Source: CAWJAP01 sp963834365
Lineage (GTDB): Bacteria > Acidobacteriota > Vicinamibacteria > Vicinamibacterales > Vicinamibacteraceae
Length of the DNA: 64,000 nucleotides
NCBI GenBank assembly: GCA_963834365.1
Contig: CAWIBS010000039.1
Coordinates: 237,807 to 301,806, forward strand
Direction of reading: 5' to 3'
The translations under genes were made by a program, and so were the position numbers. The notes under the pieces are model-generated. The model worked only from the letters and a program-made list of their open reading frames with translations, was not told where the DNA came from and made no database searches. Positions 40,513-50,120 of this stretch are shown here, one piece after another; the first letter of the stretch is position 1; every line of letters begins with the position of its first letter.

Positions 40513-42045
40513 TGCTGATTGCTGGTCGCTCGTCACTGAAGTTCGTACTCGTGCCATCGCGGGCTCGCCGGCCGTGACCCGCTTGACGACGGCCTCGACC
40601 GAGGGCTCCATGGGCCGCAGGAAGAGGTTGGGCACGACGCCCATCACGATCGCCATCACCACCGCAGGACCGACGGCCGCCCATTCGCGAAGGGTGAGAT
40701 CCGGCAGTTTCTCGTTCTTCGGGTTCGTCACCTCGCCGTAGTTGACCCGCTGGAACATCCACAGCATGTAGACGGCTGACAGGATGACTCCCGTGGCGGC
40801 GAACACCGCGAACTCCGGCCGCCACCGGAACGCCCCGAGAATGGTGAGGAACTCGCCGACGAAGCCGTTGAGGCCGGGCAGGCCGATCGACGACAGCGTG
40901 ATGATGAGGAACACGGCGACGAACCGCGGCATGACGTGCTTGAGCCCGCCGTACTCAGCGATGAGCCGGGTATGCCGCCGGTCGGAGAGCATGCCGACGA
41001 GCATGAACAGGGCGCCGGTGCTCACCCCGTGGTTGAGCATCTGATACATCGCCCCCTGCATGCCCTGCACGTTCATCGCGCAGATTCCCAGCACCACGAA
41101 GCCCAGGTGACTGACGCTCGAGTAGGCCACCAGCTTCTTCATGTCCGGCTGCACCATCGCCACCAGCGCGCCGTAGATGATGCCCGCCACGGCCAATCCC
41201 GCGATCCAGGGCGCGAACTGATGCGCCGCGTCGGGGAAGAGGGGGAAGGCGAATCGCACCAGGCCGTAGGTGCCCATCTTCAGCAGGACGCCGGCCAGGA
41301 TCACCGACCCCGCCGTCGGCGCCTGCACATGGGCATCGGGCAGCCACGTGTGGAAGGGGAACAACGGCACTTTGATCGCGAACGCGAGCGCGAACGCGAG
41401 GAAGAGCCACGTCTGGGTCTGGTGCGGGATCTGCAGCGCGTACAGCTTCTGGAGATCGAACGAATAGGTGCCGGTCGCCGAGCTGTGCAGCATGGCGAGG
41501 GCGATGATCGCGAGCAGCATCAGCACGCTGCCCGCCATCGTGTACAGGATGAACTTGACGGCGGCGTAGACGCGCTGGTCGTAGCCCCAGATCCCGATCA
41601 GGAAATACATCGGGATGAGCATCGCGTCCCAGAAGACGTAGAACAGGAACAGGTCGATCGACGCGAAGACGCCGATCATCGCCGTCTCGAGGACGAGCAC
41701 GAAGATCGAGAACTCCTTCACCTTCTTCTCCACCGACTCCCAGGAGCACAACAGGGAGAGCGGGGTCAGGAAGCCGGTGAGGACGATCAGCAGGAGGCTG
41801 ATCCCGTCGACGCCGATGAAGTACTCGATCCCGAAGCTGGGAACCCAGCGCAGGCGCTCGACGAACTGGTAGTCGGCCGTCGCCGGATTGAAGCCCGCCC
41901 ACAGCGCCAGCGTGCTCGCGAAGGACGCGAGCGAGACGCCCAGCGCGCTCCACCGCATCAGACTGTCGCGCGAGCCGTCGCGATTCGGCACGAGCAACAG
42001 GCCCAGCGCGCCGATCAGGGGCAGAAAGATGACGAGGCTCAGCAT
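40342..42045 (-). CDS. nuoM: NADH-quinone oxidoreductase subunit M with repeat-encoded tail
   Basis: This is a proton-pumping antiporter-like subunit. The start at ATG 42045 (MLSLVIFLPLIGALGLLLVPNRDG) is the standard NuoM N-terminus. The core includes FALAFAIKVPLFPFHTWLPDAHVQAPTAGSV, MVQPDMKKLVAYSSVSHLGFVVLG and LSSIGLPGLNGFVGEFL. The normal protein ends near 40540. The last 65 residues are a heptapeptide-like repeat (DQRPATS, DQRPTTN, DRRPKTE) encoded by the 7-bp array. Upstream the frame is open into the 3' end of nuoL with no stop. Confidence 0.95.
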   Translation of the reverse strand: MLSLVIFLPLIGALGLLLVPNRDGSRDSLMRWSALGVSLASFASTLALWAGFNPATADYQFVERLRWVPSFGIEYFIGVDGISLLLIVLTGFLTPLSLLCSWESVEKKVKEFSIFVLVLETAMIGVFASIDLFLFYVFWDAMLIPMYFLIGIWGYDQRVYAAVKFILYTMAGSVLMLLAIIALAMLHSSATGTYSFDLQKLYALQIPHQTQTWLFLAFALAFAIKVPLFPFHTWLPDAHVQAPTAGSVILAGVLLKMGTYGLVRFAFPLFPDAAHQFAPWIAGLAVAGIIYGALVAMVQPDMKKLVAYSSVSHLGFVVLGICAMNVQGMQGAMYQMLNHGVSTGALFMLVGMLSDRRHTRLIAEYGGLKHVMPRFVAVFLIITLSSIGLPGLNGFVGEFLTILGAFRWRPEFAVFAATGVILSAVYMLWMFQRVNYGEVTNPKNEKLPDLTLREWAAVGPAVVMAIVMGVVPNLFLRPMEPSVEAVVKRVTAGEPAMARVRTSVTSDQQSAKTKDQRPETNDQLPATRDQTTSDQTTNDQRPATSDQRPTTNDRRPKTEDRRLKTED

Positions 42046-42069
42046 GGTGTCGAACGTTCGAATACGAAT

Positions 42070-42150
42070 GGCCGGGCTGAAGCCCGGCCCTCCTGCGGCG
42101 GAGCGGACGGCCAGCCGCAGCGAGGGCGCGGCTTCAGCCGCGCCGCCTAC
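42070..42150. repeat. Family A-type palindromic element between nuoL and nuoM
   Basis: GGCCGGGC-TGAA-GCCCGGCC (from 42070) and GGCGCGGC-TTCA-GCCGCGCC (about 42125-42144) flank a CTCCTGCGG segment, and the element ends GCCTAC. The hairpin loops and end bases match family A, though the stems differ. No stop occurs in the nuoL/nuoM frame across it. Confidence 0.75.
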
Positions 42151-44197
42151 TTGCATCAGGTAGTACCCCAGAACCAGCACGACGCCCAGGAACAGCGATG
42201 CGGCGTAGGCGCGAATCGAGCCGGTCTGGGCCAGCCGCATCAGGCCCGCCGACCCGCGCACCAGCGACCCGGTGCCGTTCACCGCCCCGTCGATGATCCC
42301 CACGTCCACGAACCGCCAGAGCGTGGACTCCGAGACCCGGCGCACCGGCCCCACCACCGTCGCGTCTGTACGCCTCGTCGACCCAGTACTTGTTGAGCAG
42401 CATCCGGTGGACCGGCGCGAACGCCGAGGCGATCGAATCGGCCAGGCGGCGGTTCATCAGGAAGAAGAACGCCGCGATGGCGATGCCGGCGAGCGCCAGC
42501 GCCGAGGAGACCCCCATCAGCGTCAGCTCGGTGGACTCGTCGGCATGCACCCCTTCCGCCGCGCCATGCTCGGGCGCCGCTGCGTGCGTGGAGGTCGCGG
42601 GCGTCGCCGCGTGCCCCGGCTGACCGCTGACGCGCACCATCGCCGGGGGCGGGTGGAAGGCGGGTTCCAGAAACGCCTCGATGTGGTTGGCGCCGCCAAT
42701 GGCGTGCGGGACGCCGACGTATCCCGCCACGACCGATCCCAGTGCCAGCAGAATCAGCGGGATGGCCATCGCCGGCGGCGCGTCGTGGAGGTGCGGCGCA
42801 TGGCCATGGTCGTGGCCATGTCCGTGCGCCGGTGCCGCCGATCCGTGTCCGTGCGCCGCGGCGACGGCCCTCGGGCCGTGGAACGTCAGGAAGATGAGGC
42901 GGAACATGTAGATGGCCGTCAAGAGCGACGTGACCATCCCGACGATCCAGAGAACGCGGTGGCCGCTGGCGAAGGTCTTGAACAGGATCTCGTCCTTGCT
43001 GAAGAAGCCGGCGAGGCCCGGCACCCCGGCGATCGCGAGCGCGCCGATCACGAACGTCCAGTAGGTGATCGGCAGGTCCTTCCTGAGGCCGCCCATGTTC
43101 CGGATGTCCTGCTCTCCGTGCAGCGCGTGAATGACCGCGCCCGAGCCGAGGAACATCAGCGCCTTGAAGAACGCGTGCGTGTAGAGATGGAAGATGCCGG
43201 CGCCAAACGCCCCGACCCCCATCGCCAGGAACATGTATCCGAGCTGTGACACGGTCGAGTACGCGAGCACGCGCTTGATGTCGTTCTGGACCAGGCCGAT
43301 GGTCCCCGCCATGAGCGCCGTCGCCACGCCGACGACGGCCACGATCTCCATCGTCATGGGGGCGTGCAGGAACAGCTCGGCATTGCGGCCGATCATGTAG
43401 ACGCCGGCCGTCACCATGGTGGCGGCGTGGATGAGCGCGGAGACCGGCGTCGGCCCCTCCATCGCGTCCGGCAGCCAGACATACAGCGGAATCTGTGCGG
43501 ACTTGCCGGTCGCGCCGATGAAGAACAGCAGCGTCAGCAGCGACAGGACGCCGAAACCCGCCTCGACCGGATAGGACTGGACCGCCCTCGCGATCTCGAG
43601 AAAGTCGATCGTCCCGAACAGCACGAAGGCCAGCGCAATGCCGATGATGAACGCGAAGTCGCCGACGCGGTTGACGACGAACGCCTTCTTGCCGGCGTCA
43701 TTGGCCGAGCGCTTGGAGAACCAGAAGCCGATCAGCAGGTACGAACAGAGGCCCACGCCTTCCCACCCGACGAACATCACGAGCAGGTTCGCGCCGAGGA
43801 CCAGCACCAGCATGAAGCTGGCAAACAGATTGAGATACGAGAAATAGCGGGCGTACTCCGGCCCGGACTCCTCGTGCATGTATGCCGTCGAATAGATGTG
43901 GATGAGCGACCCGATGCCGGTGACCACGAGGATCATCAACGCCGACAGCGGGTCGAGCCGGAAGGTGAGCGGTGCCCGGAAGTCGCCGGCGGCAATCCAG
44001 GTGAAGACCGTTTCCTCGATGATGCGCGCGTCGGCGGGCATCTGCAGCAGGTTCCACGCCGCCGTCGCCGACACCGCGAACGACGCCAGCATCACCAGGC
44101 AGGCGACGCCGCCGGACACCACCTTCGAGAGCCGGCGGCCCGCGAAGGCGTTGACCAGAAAGCCGACGAACGGAAGCAGGGGGATGTACGACAGCAT
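42147..44197 (-). CDS. nuoL: NADH-quinone oxidoreductase subunit L (one frameshift, stop unclear)
   Basis: This is the distal proton-pumping subunit with the long lateral helix. It has LLMFVGWEGVGLCSYLLIGFW, KSAQIPLYVWLPDAMEGPTPVSALIHAATMV, VQNDIKRVLAYSTVSQLGYMFL and a His-rich loop (HGHGHDHGHAPHLH) near 42800. The frame breaks at 42367 beside GTAC (42368-42371). Removing one base continues WVDEAYDATVVGPVRRVSESTLWRFVDVGIIDG to LGYYLMQ. The end at 42147 assumes a second small indel; as read, the frame passes straight into nuoM. Confidence 0.93.
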
Positions 44198-44241
44198 CGC
44201 AGCTCGAGGCTCAGGACTCCAGGCTCACGGACGACGGCTCG

Positions 44242-44544
44242 CTACCATTTGAGCGACGTGAACACATCGGGGCTCAGCGACTCCTTGTGCCGGAAAAGCG
44301 CGATGACCAGCGCCAGCCCGACGGCAGCCTCGGCGGCGGCCACGGTCATCACGAAGAAGACAATGATCTGTCCCTCGACCGACCCGAGCGAGCGTCCGAC
44401 GGCGATGAACGTCAGGTTCACCGCGTTCAGCATGATCTCGATCGACAGCAGCAGCGTGATCAGGTTCCGTCGCAGGAACACGCCAGCCGTGCCGATCGAG
44501 AACAGCACGGCGGACAGCACGAGGTAGTGATTGAGCGTCGGCAT
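44242..44544 (-). CDS. nuoK: NADH-quinone oxidoreductase subunit K
   Basis: This 100-residue protein with three membrane helices begins MPTLNHYLVLSAVLFSIGTAGVFLRRNLITLLLSIEIMLNAVNLTF. It includes the conserved Glu of the second helix (IEIMLNAVN) and of the third (VAAAEAAVGLALVIALFR). The 44-bp spacer to nuoL (44198-44241) carries a short GGCTCAG/GGCTCAC 7-mer array. Confidence 0.97.
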   Translation of the reverse strand: MPTLNHYLVLSAVLFSIGTAGVFLRRNLITLLLSIEIMLNAVNLTFIAVGRSLGSVEGQIIVFFVMTVAAAEAAVGLALVIALFRHKESLSPDVFTSLKW

Positions 44545-44550
44545 GGGATC

Positions 44551-45076
44551 TCAAAGCCGCTTCCTGGCGAGCACGACCGCGCCGACCATCGCCACCAGAA
44601 TCAGGACGGACGTGACTTCGAACGCGAAGGCGTGGTCGGTGAACAGCGCCACGCCGATGGCCCGGACCGAGGACACCTCCGCAGCCTTCGTCCGCCCCGG
44701 CGGGCAGGCTCCGGACCTCCAGTCTCGAGAGCGCGACGACCAACTCCGCGACCAGGACCGCCGACAGCACCACGAAAATCCTGCGCGGCCCGGCGGTGAG
44801 CGAGACGTACGAGGGTCCGTAGGGCGACGCCACATCCTCCCGCGGCGCGTTCAGCAGCATCACCACGAAGAGGAAGAGCACCATGATCGCGCCCGCATAG
44901 ACGATGATCTGCGTCACCGCGGCGAACGGCGAATCGAGCTGGATGTAGAGCCCGGCGAGCGCCGCGAAGGACAGGATGAGCATCAGCACGCTGTGCATCG
45001 GGTTGTGCTGGGCGATCACGAAGATCGAGCTGGCCACAGCCACGGCGCCGAACAGGTAGAAGAGCGCGAGTTCCAT
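44551..45076 (-). CDS. nuoJ: NADH-quinone oxidoreductase subunit J (one frameshift)
   Basis: The N-terminal part is intact (MELALFYLFGAVAVASSIFVIAQHNPMHSVL, YAGAIMVLFLFVVMLLN). An extra G in a GGGG run near 44696 shifts the frame after RLEVRSLPAG. The corrected remainder is RTKAAEVSSVRAIGVALFTDHAFAFEVTSVLILVAMVGAVVLARKRL, giving 174 residues. Only 40 bp separates it from nuoH, so the usual nuoI is not present. Confidence 0.94.
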
Positions 45077-45116
45077 AGGCAGGCGGCTCAGAACAAACCG
45101 TACGGCGCGTGCATCC

Positions 45117-46179
45117 TCACGAGAAGTACAGGACCCCGGCCGCCGTCAGCAGCAGGTTGATGACCGCTGCCGGCAGCAGCCACTTCCAGCCGAACGCCAT
45201 CAACTGGTCGTAGCGGTAGCGCGGCAGCGTCCACCGCATCCAGATGTAGAAGAACAGCAGGAAGCCGACCTTCATCAGCCAGTTCAGGACGCCGGCGCCC
45301 CAGCCCCACGACAGCGGCAGCGGCCAGTGCCATCCCCCGAGATAGAGACTCGTGGCCACCGCCGACACGGTGACCATGTTGATGTACTCCGCGAGGAAGA
45401 ACAGCGCGAAGCTCATCGAGCTGTACTCGGTGTGATACCCGGCCACCAGTTCCTGCTCGGCCTCGGGGAAGTCGAACGGCGCGCGGTTGGTCTCCGCGAC
45501 GCCGGCGATCATGTAGATGAGGAACCCCACCAGCTGCGGCCAGAGGAACCAGCCGCTCGGCAGCAGGCCGCCGGCGACAGCTGGCCGCCTGGGCGTCGAC
45601 GATCTCGCGCAGCGACAGCGAGTTGCCCAGGACAATCACCGCCGCGAGCGCCGTGCCGTACGAGAGCTCGTAGCTGAGCATCTGCGCCGACGAGCGCAGG
45701 CCGCCGAGCAGCGAGTACTTGCTGTTGGACGCCCAGCCCGCCAGCACGATCCCGTACACGCCCATCGACGTGATCGCGAAGATGAGCAGCACGGCGACGT
45801 TGACGTCCGCTCCCTGCAGCTTGACCGGCTCCGGCAGCAGGCCGAAGAAGTCGGTTTCCGGGCCGAACGGAATGACGATGAACGCGGAGAACGCGGCGGT
45901 GGCCGAGAGGACCGGCGCGAGGTAGAAGAGCCAGAAGTCCGCGGCTGCCGGGCGCAGTTCCTCTTTGAACACCAGCTTCACGATGTCGGCGAGCGGCTGG
46001 AGGATGCCCCACGGCCCGACGCGATAGGGGCCGAGGCGCTGCTGTGAGAACGCCGCGACCTTGCGTTCGGCCAGCACGAGCACGGCGGCCGAGATCTGGA
46101 GCCCGAAGAACACGACGAAGATGATCGTCAGGTAGGCGATCGTGATCGGGCTGGTGAGGAACTGGACGAGGTCGGTCAT
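45117..46179 (-). CDS. nuoH: NADH-quinone oxidoreductase subunit H (one frameshift)
   Basis: This membrane subunit helps form the quinone chamber. The start MTDLVQFLTSPITIAYLTIIF is followed by ERKVAAFSQQRLGPYRVGPWGILQPLADIVKLVFKEE, the classic quinone-site loop. An extra base near 45580 shifts the frame after REIVDAQA. The other frame supplies VAGGLLPSGWFLWPQLVGF, the second signature ETNRAPFDFPEAEQELVAGYHTEYSS and the end VLYFS at 45117, for 353 residues. It directly follows nuoF; nuoG is not between them. Confidence 0.95.
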
Positions 46180-46194
46180 TGCTTGATCGTCGAT

Positions 46195-46314
46195 TGGCTG
46201 CGGGCTGCGGACTTCGGGCTACGGGCCAGTCTCATCATGGCTTCAGGTCGAGCGTGTCGCTGGTCGCACAGACGCTGCGGCTTCCTGTAGCCCGTAGTCC
46301 GTAGCCTGTAGCCT
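46195..46314. repeat. Family B inverted heptamer element where nuoG would be
   Basis: The left arm (46195-46228) contains GGGCTGC and GGGCTAC units. The right arm (46286-46314) is inverted (GTAGCCC GTAGTCC GTAGCCT GTAGCCT). Together with about 55 bp of core they make up the 144-bp nuoF-nuoH spacer. Confidence 0.8.
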
Positions 46315-46323
46315 CCTCGTTCT

Positions 46324-47625
46324 TCAGTGCGCTTCCACCGGCTCCTGCGCGCGATAGTCCGCCTTCGGCACGCTGTCGTGGCGGATGTACGCCTCGTACT
46401 CGTGCCGGAAGTGCTGAATCGTGCTGACGACGGGCGCGATCTCGGCGTCGCCGAACGGGCACAGCGTCTTCCCGAGGATGTTGCTGCACACGTTCAGGAG
46501 CAGGTCGATGTCCCGCATCTGGCCGTCGCCACGCTCGATCTTGTCGAGAATCTTGTAGAGCCAGTCCGCGCCCTCGCGGCACGGCGTGCACTTGCCGCAC
46601 GACTCGTGCTTGTAGAAGTGAATCAGGTTCTTCGCCGCCCAGACCATGTCGGTCGTCTCGTCCATCACGATGATGGCGGCGGACCCGAGCATCGACCCGG
46701 CCGCGACGAGGGCGTCGAAGCTCGCCGGCGTATCGAGCTTGTCGGGCAGAATCACGTTCACCGACGACCCGCCCGGGATGATCGCCTTGATCTTCCGGTC
46801 CTCGCGGATCCCGCCGGCATGGTCGTAGATCAGCTCCCGCAGCGTCACCGACATCGTCGCCTCGTAGACGCCCGGCTTCTTCACGTGGCCGCTGACGCAG
46901 AACAGCTTCGGCCCGGTGTTCTTCTCGGGGCCGAGCGAGGCGAACCACTCCGGCCCGCGCTCGAAGATGGGCGGCACGCACGCCACGGTCTCGACGTTGT
47001 TGACGACCGTCGGGCAGCCGTAGAGCCCGACCACCGCCGGGAACGGCGGCTTGATGCGAGGCTGCGCGCGCTTGCCCTCGAGCGACTCGATGAGCGCGGT
47101 TTCCTCCCCGGCTTCGTACGCCCCGGCGCCGCGATGCACCCAGATCTCGCAGTCCTGACCGGTGCCGAGGATGTTCGGTCCGAGGTAGCCGGCCTCCCGG
47201 GCCTTGGCAATCTCCCGCTCGAGAAGCGCCTGCAGGTGGTAGAACTCGCCGCGGATGTAGATGTAGCAGACCTTCGCGCCGATGGCACGACAGCCGATCA
47301 CGCAGCCTTCGAACAGCAGGTGCGGGTTGCGCTCGAGCAGCACGTGGTCCTTGAAGGTCCCCGGCTCGCTCTCGTCGGCGTTGATCAGCAGGTACTTCGG
47401 CTTGGGGGAATCCTTCGGCACGAAGCTCCACTTCAAGCCGGTCGAGAAGCCGGCGCCGCCGCGGCCCCGCAGCCCGGACTTCTTCACGACATCGATGATG
47501 GCCTCCGGGCTCGTCGCGAGCGCCTTGCGCATCGCCTGGTAGCCGCCGTGCTGCAGATAGAAGTCGAGCGTGTAGGAGTTGGGCTCCTTCACATAGGTGG
47601 TCAGGACGGGAGTGAACTGGGCCAT
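46324..47625 (-). CDS. nuoF: NADH-quinone oxidoreductase subunit F (NADH-binding)
   Basis: This 433-residue protein oxidises NADH with FMN and carries the N3 [4Fe-4S] cluster. The NADH/FMN glycine motif is LRGRGGAGFSTGLKW (about residue 50), and NADESEPGTFKDH and VVNNVETVA follow. The cluster ligands are ESCGKCTPCREG (about residue 355) plus the later Cys in GKTLCPFGDA. The frame is intact. NuoF normally contacts NuoG, which is missing from this operon. Confidence 0.97.
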   Translation of the reverse strand: MAQFTPVLTTYVKEPNSYTLDFYLQHGGYQAMRKALATSPEAIIDVVKKSGLRGRGGAGFSTGLKWSFVPKDSPKPKYLLINADESEPGTFKDHVLLERNPHLLFEGCVIGCRAIGAKVCYIYIRGEFYHLQALLEREIAKAREAGYLGPNILGTGQDCEIWVHRGAGAYEAGEETALIESLEGKRAQPRIKPPFPAVVGLYGCPTVVNNVETVACVPPIFERGPEWFASLGPEKNTGPKLFCVSGHVKKPGVYEATMSVTLRELIYDHAGGIREDRKIKAIIPGGSSVNVILPDKLDTPASFDALVAAGSMLGSAAIIVMDETTDMVWAAKNLIHFYKHESCGKCTPCREGADWLYKILDKIERGDGQMRDIDLLLNVCSNILGKTLCPFGDAEIAPVVSTIQHFRHEYEAYIRHDSVPKADYRAQEPVEAH

Positions 47626-47634
47626 GTGGTCGGC

Positions 47635-47670
47635 GGCTACAGGCTGCGGGCTACGCGCTGCAGGCTACTT
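47635..47670. repeat. Family B heptamer array between nuoE and nuoF
   Basis: The 7-mers are GGCTACA GGCTGCG GGCTACG CGCTGCA GGCTACT. It reaches the stop codon of nuoE at 47665. Confidence 0.8.
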
Positions 47671-48268
47671 TTCCTTCACCAGGTGGCACCCCGAGATGGA
47701 GGCCAGTCCCTTCGTGCGCAGGGCTTCGACGAAGGCCGGGACGTCTTCGGGACGCAGATGCTCGTGCCAGTGATCGTTGTTCACCATCACCACCGGCGCG
47801 CGATCGCACGCGCCGAGGCATTCGAACTCCTGGACCGTGAAGGTGCCCGTCGCGTCCGTCTCGCCCGGCCGGACGTGGAGGTGCCGGCAGAGCGCCTCGG
47901 TCACGCGCTCGGCGCCGTTCAACGCGCACGACAGCGTCCGGCACACCTGCAGGACGTACTTGCCGACCGGCTCGCGTGAAGAACATCACGTAGTACGTCA
48001 CGACGTCCTCGACATCCGCGGCCGTGCAGCCGATGACGTCGGCGACGTGGCGAATCACCTGGCGCGAGACGAACCCCTGCTGTTCCTGCGCGAGGTAGAG
48101 CGCCGCGAGGATCGCCGACTTGCGCTGCTCGGGCGGATAGTGCGAGGCAATCTCCTCGAACTTCGCGCGGTTGGCCTCGGTGAAGGTGAATGCCGGCCCG
48201 TCCTCGGGCAGCACCCGATCGGACTTGTGCCATCCCTCGCCATACGGCATCCGGGGATGAAAGCTCAT
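47665..48268 (-). CDS. nuoE: NADH-quinone oxidoreductase subunit E (one frameshift)
   Basis: This is the thioredoxin-fold subunit holding the N1a [2Fe-2S] cluster. The N-terminal helical part reads YPPEQRKSAILAALYLAQEQQGFVS and DVEDVVTYYVMFFT. After an extra base near 47983 the other frame gives EPVGKYVLQVCRTLSCALNG and FECLGACDRAPVVMVN. These supply the four cluster cysteines (CRTLSC and the CLGAC region), and the end is SGCHLVKEK. The corrected length is 200 residues. The start overlaps the nuoD stop by 4 bp. Confidence 0.95.
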
Positions 48269-49448
48269 CGATCGCAGTCTCCCATGACGACGTCAGTGGA
48301 CCCGATGACGGCGATGACGTCGGCAATCAGTCCGCCCACGATCATCTTCGGCAGCGCCTGAATCGCGAGGTAGGACGGGGGCCGTGACTTGACCCGCCAC
48401 GGCCGGTTCGATCCGTCCGACACGACGTAGAAGCCGTGCTCGCCCCGCGGGCCTTCGATCGGCACATAGACGTCGCCCGCCGGCACCGTGAAGCCCTGCG
48501 AGTGGATCAGGAAGTGCTGGATGAGCGCCTCCATCTCCGTATAGACCTTGTCCTTGGGCGGCGGGACGATGCGCGGGTCGTTGACCGCCCACTCGCCGGT
48601 CGGCGTGATCCGCGCCAGCGCCTGACGCGCGATGCTTCACGCTCTCGCGCATCTCCTGCACGCGCACCTGGTAGCGCGCGTAGACGTCGCCGTCGGTGCG
48701 CGTCGGCACGTCGAAGTCGTAGCTCGCGTAGTTCAGGTACGGGAAAGGTGCGTCGCACGTCGTAGGGCAGCCCCGCCGCGCGCGCGATCGGCCCGACGCA
48801 CCCGGACGCGACCGCGTCTTCCTTCGAGAGCACGCCGACGCCGCGCGTCCGCCGCTGCCACACGTCGTTGTTCGTCAGCAGCCTCTCGTAGTCGTCGATC
48901 TTGCCCGGAAAGCGATCGAGGAACTCGGTCACCGCCGCATGGAACCCCACCGGGAGGTCCTCGCGCAATCCGCCGATCCGCAGGTAGCTCGGGAAGAGGC
49001 GGAAGCCGGCGAGCAGCTCGTTGATGTTCAGCAGCAGCTCGCGCTCGCGCAGGCAATACAGGAGGATCGTGATCGCTCCCACCTCCATGCCGTGCGTGCC
49101 CAGCCAGATGAGGTGGCTCGACATCCGCTGGAGCTCGGCGATCAGCACGCGGATGTTGGTCACGCGTTCGGGCATCTCGATCCCGAGCAGCTTCTCGACC
49201 GCCATCACGTAGCCGAGCGCATTGGACTGCGGACCCAGGTAGTCCATCCGCTCGACGAGCGGCACGACCTGCTGCCACTTCTTCTGCTCGGCGGTCTTCT
49301 CGATGCCGGTGTGGAGGTAGCCGATCGTCGGCATCGCCGAGACGATGGTCTCGCCGTCGAGCTCGATCACGAGGCGCAGCACGCCGTGCGTGCTGGGGTG
49401 CTGCGGCCCCATGTTGACGGTCATCGTCTCGGTGCGGAGTTCGGGCAT
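48265..49448 (-). CDS. nuoD: NADH-quinone oxidoreductase subunit D (two frameshifts)
   Basis: This is the 49-kDa subunit lining the quinone site. It begins MPELRTETMTVNMGPQHPSTHGVLRLVIELDGE, with the conserved HPSTHG loop. It continues GYLHTGIEKTAEQKKW and ELQRMSSHLIWLG. Extra bases at about 48741 (beside GTAC 48737-48740) and about 48630 break the frame. Repaired, the end reads FPYLNYASYDFDVPTRTDGDVYARYQVRVQEM, SVKIARQAL and SYLAIQALPKMIVGGLIADVIAVIGSTDVVMGDCDR, giving 393 residues. It is separated from nuoC by gmhA. Confidence 0.95.
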
Positions 49449-49493
49449 GGGGTCGGGAGCGGGTTCGGCGAGCGATGGACGGAGCGCGGCAGG

Positions 49494-50120
49494 TCAGGCG
49501 CCGCGGACGATGTCCCTCTCCACGAGATCGCAGATGATGTGCAGCACGGTCAGCTGGCCTTCCTGCACGCGCGGCGTCGATTCGCCGGGGACCGCGAGGA
49601 CCAGGTCGGCGACCTCCTCGAGGCCATGGGCATCCGGTCCGGTCAGGGCCAGCGTCGCCAACCCGCGCTCGCGCGCCGTCCTGAGCCCGTCGATGACGTT
49701 CGGCGAACGCCCGCTGGTCGAGATCCCGACGGCCACGTCGCCGGCCCGGCCCAGCGCTTCGACCTGCCGACCGAACATCCGGGCGAACCCGTAGTCGTTG
49801 GCGATCGCGGTCATCGCGCTCGAATCGGTCGTCAGGGCAATCGCCGACAGTGCCCGCCGGTCGCGCATGAACCGTCCCGAGAGCTCGGCGGCGAAATGCT
49901 GCGCCTCGGCCGCCGATCCCCCGTTGCCGAACACCAGCACCGTCCGTCCGGCGGCGAGCGCCGATCCGCACATCCGCGCGGCGCGGGCGATCGCCTCGCT
50001 CAGCGCCTGCATCGACTCGTGCAGGCGCGCGGTCTCGGTCAGCGTCGCGCGAATCAGGGCATCGGTCTCGGCCTCAGCGGGCCGAGGCGTATCTCCTGCC
50101 GCGCTGCTCGTCGTCACGCG
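49494..50120 (-). CDS. gmhA: Sedoheptulose-7-phosphate isomerase (SIS domain)
   Basis: This enzyme makes D-glycero-manno-heptose 7-phosphate for LPS heptose. The start is GTG at 50120, overlapping the nuoC stop, for 208 residues; the longer ATG reading lies inside nuoC. The SIS-domain stretches are VFGNGGSAAEAQHFAAELSGRF, TTDSSAMTAIANDYGFARMFGRQVEAL and GISTSGRSPNVIDGL. The late QLTVLHIICDLVE region holds the catalytic His. Its product feeds HldA at 33258. A DiaA-type SIS protein is a less likely alternative. It is embedded in the complex I operon between nuoC and nuoD. Confidence 0.88.
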   Translation of the reverse strand, partial: RVTTSSAAGDTPRPAEAETDALIRATLTETARLHESMQALSEAIARAARMCGSALAAGRTVLVFGNGGSAAEAQHFAAELSGRFMRDRRALSAIALTTDSSAMTAIANDYGFARMFGRQVEALGRAGDVAVGISTSGRSPNVIDGLRTARERGLATLALTGPDAHGLEEVADLVLAVPGESTPRVQEGQLTVLHIICDLVERDIVRGA

